A stretch of DNA of 7,185 bases from an uncultured candidate division Zixibacteria bacterium (GTDB lineage: Bacteria; Zixibacteria; MSB-5A5; GN15; FEB-12), in the NCBI GenBank assembly GCA_913009765.1, contig CAJVYT010000222.1:1-7185 (forward strand), read 5' to 3'. Position 1 is the stretch's first letter; every line of letters starts with the position of its first letter. The notes beneath the pieces are model-generated. The model was not told the origin of the DNA. It saw nothing but the letters and a program-made list of their open reading frames with translations, and made no database searches. The translations under genes were made by a program, and so were the position numbers. Positions 6,830-7,185 of this stretch are shown one piece after another.

Positions 6830-6843
6830 CGAATTCGGGATAT
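6824..6843. repeat. 20-bp perfect palindrome at the RIT right end only
   Basis: ATATCCCGAATTCGGGATAT reads the same on both strands and contains two back-to-back copies of the TATCCCGAA motif that also occurs twice in each 93-bp repeat. With flanking ATCTTT and AAAGAT it extends to 6817-6850, broken only by the C6823/C6844 pair. The left end has no such palindrome, so the ends differ and a joined circle carries it at the exact centre of the two long arms. Confidence 0.93.
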
Positions 6844-6844
6844 C

Positions 6845-6850
6845 AAAGAT
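6845..6850 (+). other. Right junction of the RIT element (attR hexamer AAAGAT)
   Basis: Second copy of the hexamer at 3344-3349, directly before istA resumes at 6851. One copy belongs to the target and one to the element. They are indistinguishable, so the crossover cannot be placed more finely. Confidence 0.7.
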
Positions 6851-7102
6851 AAAGCACTAGCAGAGAATGCAGTCCGGCTCATGTATCAGAGGGTATTTGC
6901 GCCCTTGCGCAATCAGGTTTTCTATTCTCTTGATGAGCTGAATGAGGCTATCCTTGAGAAGGTGGAAGAGCATAATAACAAAAAATTACAGGTGTTACAG
7001 GTTTCCAGACGTGAACTCTTTAATGAAATAGAGAAATCAGAACTTAAAACACTTCCCTCAAGCCCATATCCCATGAAGTTTTTTGAGAATCATAAGGTTG
7101 CC
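6851..7102 (+). pseudogene. istA: istA continuation, 3' side of the RIT insertion, incomplete
   Basis: These 84 codons continue IstA directly from codon 254 of the 5' part: KALAENAVRLMYQRVFAPLRNQ and onward to MKFFENHKVA. Glu in ALAEN, residue 259 of the rejoined protein, is the expected third catalytic acid of the DDE triad. This part has no start of its own; the ATG at 6881 is internal. The frame runs into adapter sequence at about 7103, so the trailing residues RSEEHTSELQSH are not biological. IstA proteins are usually about 500 residues, so roughly a third of the gene lies beyond the window. Confidence 0.92.
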
Positions 7103-7103
7103 A

Positions 7104-7168
7104 GATCGGAAGAGCACACGTCTGAACTCCAGTCACACTGATATATCTCGTATGCCGTCTTCTGCTTG
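7104..7168 (+). other. Illumina TruSeq-type adapter (sequencing artefact)
   Basis: The sequence from AGATCGGAAGAGC (7103) through AACTCCAGTCAC (to 7136) is the TruSeq indexed adapter. It is followed by an index ACTGAT (7137-7142) plus AT, then ATCTCGTATGCC to CTTCTGCTTG (7145-7168). The order and spacing match the commercial oligo exactly. This is untrimmed read-through built into the assembly and must be removed before any analysis. Confidence 0.98.
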
Positions 7169-7185
7169 AAAAAAAAAAAAATAAA
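7169..7185 (+). other. Poly-A run after the adapter (artefact)
   Basis: Sixteen A's and one T directly follow the adapter end. Such runs appear when a read passes beyond the end of the adapter. This is not a terminator or a poly-A tail. Confidence 0.95.

Larger units (their letters stand above)
3350..6850 (+). mobile_element. RIT (Recombinase in Trio) element inserted in istA, 3501 bp
   Basis: Three adjacent, overlapping, full-length tyrosine recombinase genes on the same strand fill the element and there is no cargo. They are flanked by perfect 93-bp inverted repeats. The junctions are set by istA itself: deleting 3350-6850 joins codon GAT (3347-3349) to AAA (6851) in frame and restores a normal IstA. 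The hexamer AAAGAT at 3344-3349 recurs at 6845-6850, so the true crossover may lie anywhere within it. Three-recombinase order, sizes and overlaps match the known RIT class. Tn554 also has three genes but its third is a small non-recombinase protein, so it does not fit. Confidence 0.93.
2399..7102 (+). mobile_element. IS21-family element, 5' part, interrupted by the RIT element and cut by the contig end
   Basis: The element starts near 2399, where a TG dinucleotide precedes four 23-bp repeats and where the istB relic to the left ends. It continues with istA from 2588. istA is interrupted between 3349 and 6851 by a three-recombinase element, resumes at 6851, and ends at the adapter at about 7103. 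The rest of istA, its own istB and the right end lie outside the window. The exact left base is inferred from the TG and from the loss of istB similarity; no target duplication could be tested. Confidence 0.8.

Noticed and set aside
6881..7141. Separate small gene starting at 6881
   Set aside because: The frame is continuous with istA codons from 6851, the ATG is internal, and the last 12 codons are adapter.
7169..7185. Poly-A/T terminator
   Set aside because: The run follows an adapter and is a sequencing artefact with no preceding hairpin.

Overview
The window is a stack of nested and broken mobile elements with no housekeeping gene. AT-leaning base composition, ATG/GTG starts and clear GGAGG-type ribosome binding sites indicate a bacterium. 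The phylum cannot be fixed from the sequence; Bacteroidota, Spirochaetota or Lentisphaerota-like anaerobes are guesses only. The last ~82 bases are not genomic: they are an Illumina TruSeq-type adapter plus a poly-A run, so this is the unclean end of a short-read contig.

Layout. (1) Bases 2-123 are the C-terminal end of a Mu/TnsB-like transposase on +. (2) Bases 124-1413 are a complete ISL3-family insertion sequence with 22-bp imperfect terminal inverted repeats and an intact 406-aa transposase. No 8-bp target duplication flanks it, and the genes on its two sides do not belong together. (3) Bases 1414-1890 (-) are the N-terminal part of a helix-turn-helix protein, probably another transposase, cut off by the ISL3 end. 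(4) Bases 2045-2398 (-) are a fragment of an IS21-type ATPase (istB) broken at both ends. (5) From about 2399 an IS21-family element runs on +: four exact-period 23-bp terminal repeats, then istA from a GTG start at 2588.

(6) istA is split after codon 254 by a 3501-bp element (about 3350-6850) carrying three consecutive, overlapping, full-length tyrosine recombinase genes of 413, 324 and 346 aa. This is the layout of a RIT (Recombinase in Trio) element. It has perfect 93-bp inverted repeats (3343-3435 and 6731-6823), a perfect 20-bp palindrome at the right end only, and a 6-bp direct repeat (AAAGAT) at the two junctions. Removing 3350-6850 restores the istA frame exactly and brings back the third catalytic residue (Glu259). 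(7) istA resumes at 6851 and runs to the adapter at about 7103.

Working model: the three recombinases act together to excise and integrate the element. Joining its ends in silico gives a 206-bp near-perfect inverted repeat centred on the palindrome, with a candidate core site (GGATAT-CAAAGA-TTATCC) at the junction and a mirror copy on the other side. The intact genes, perfect repeats and clean junctions suggest a recent insertion. The most interesting content is this attachment-site architecture rather than a new cargo function: the element carries no passenger gene.
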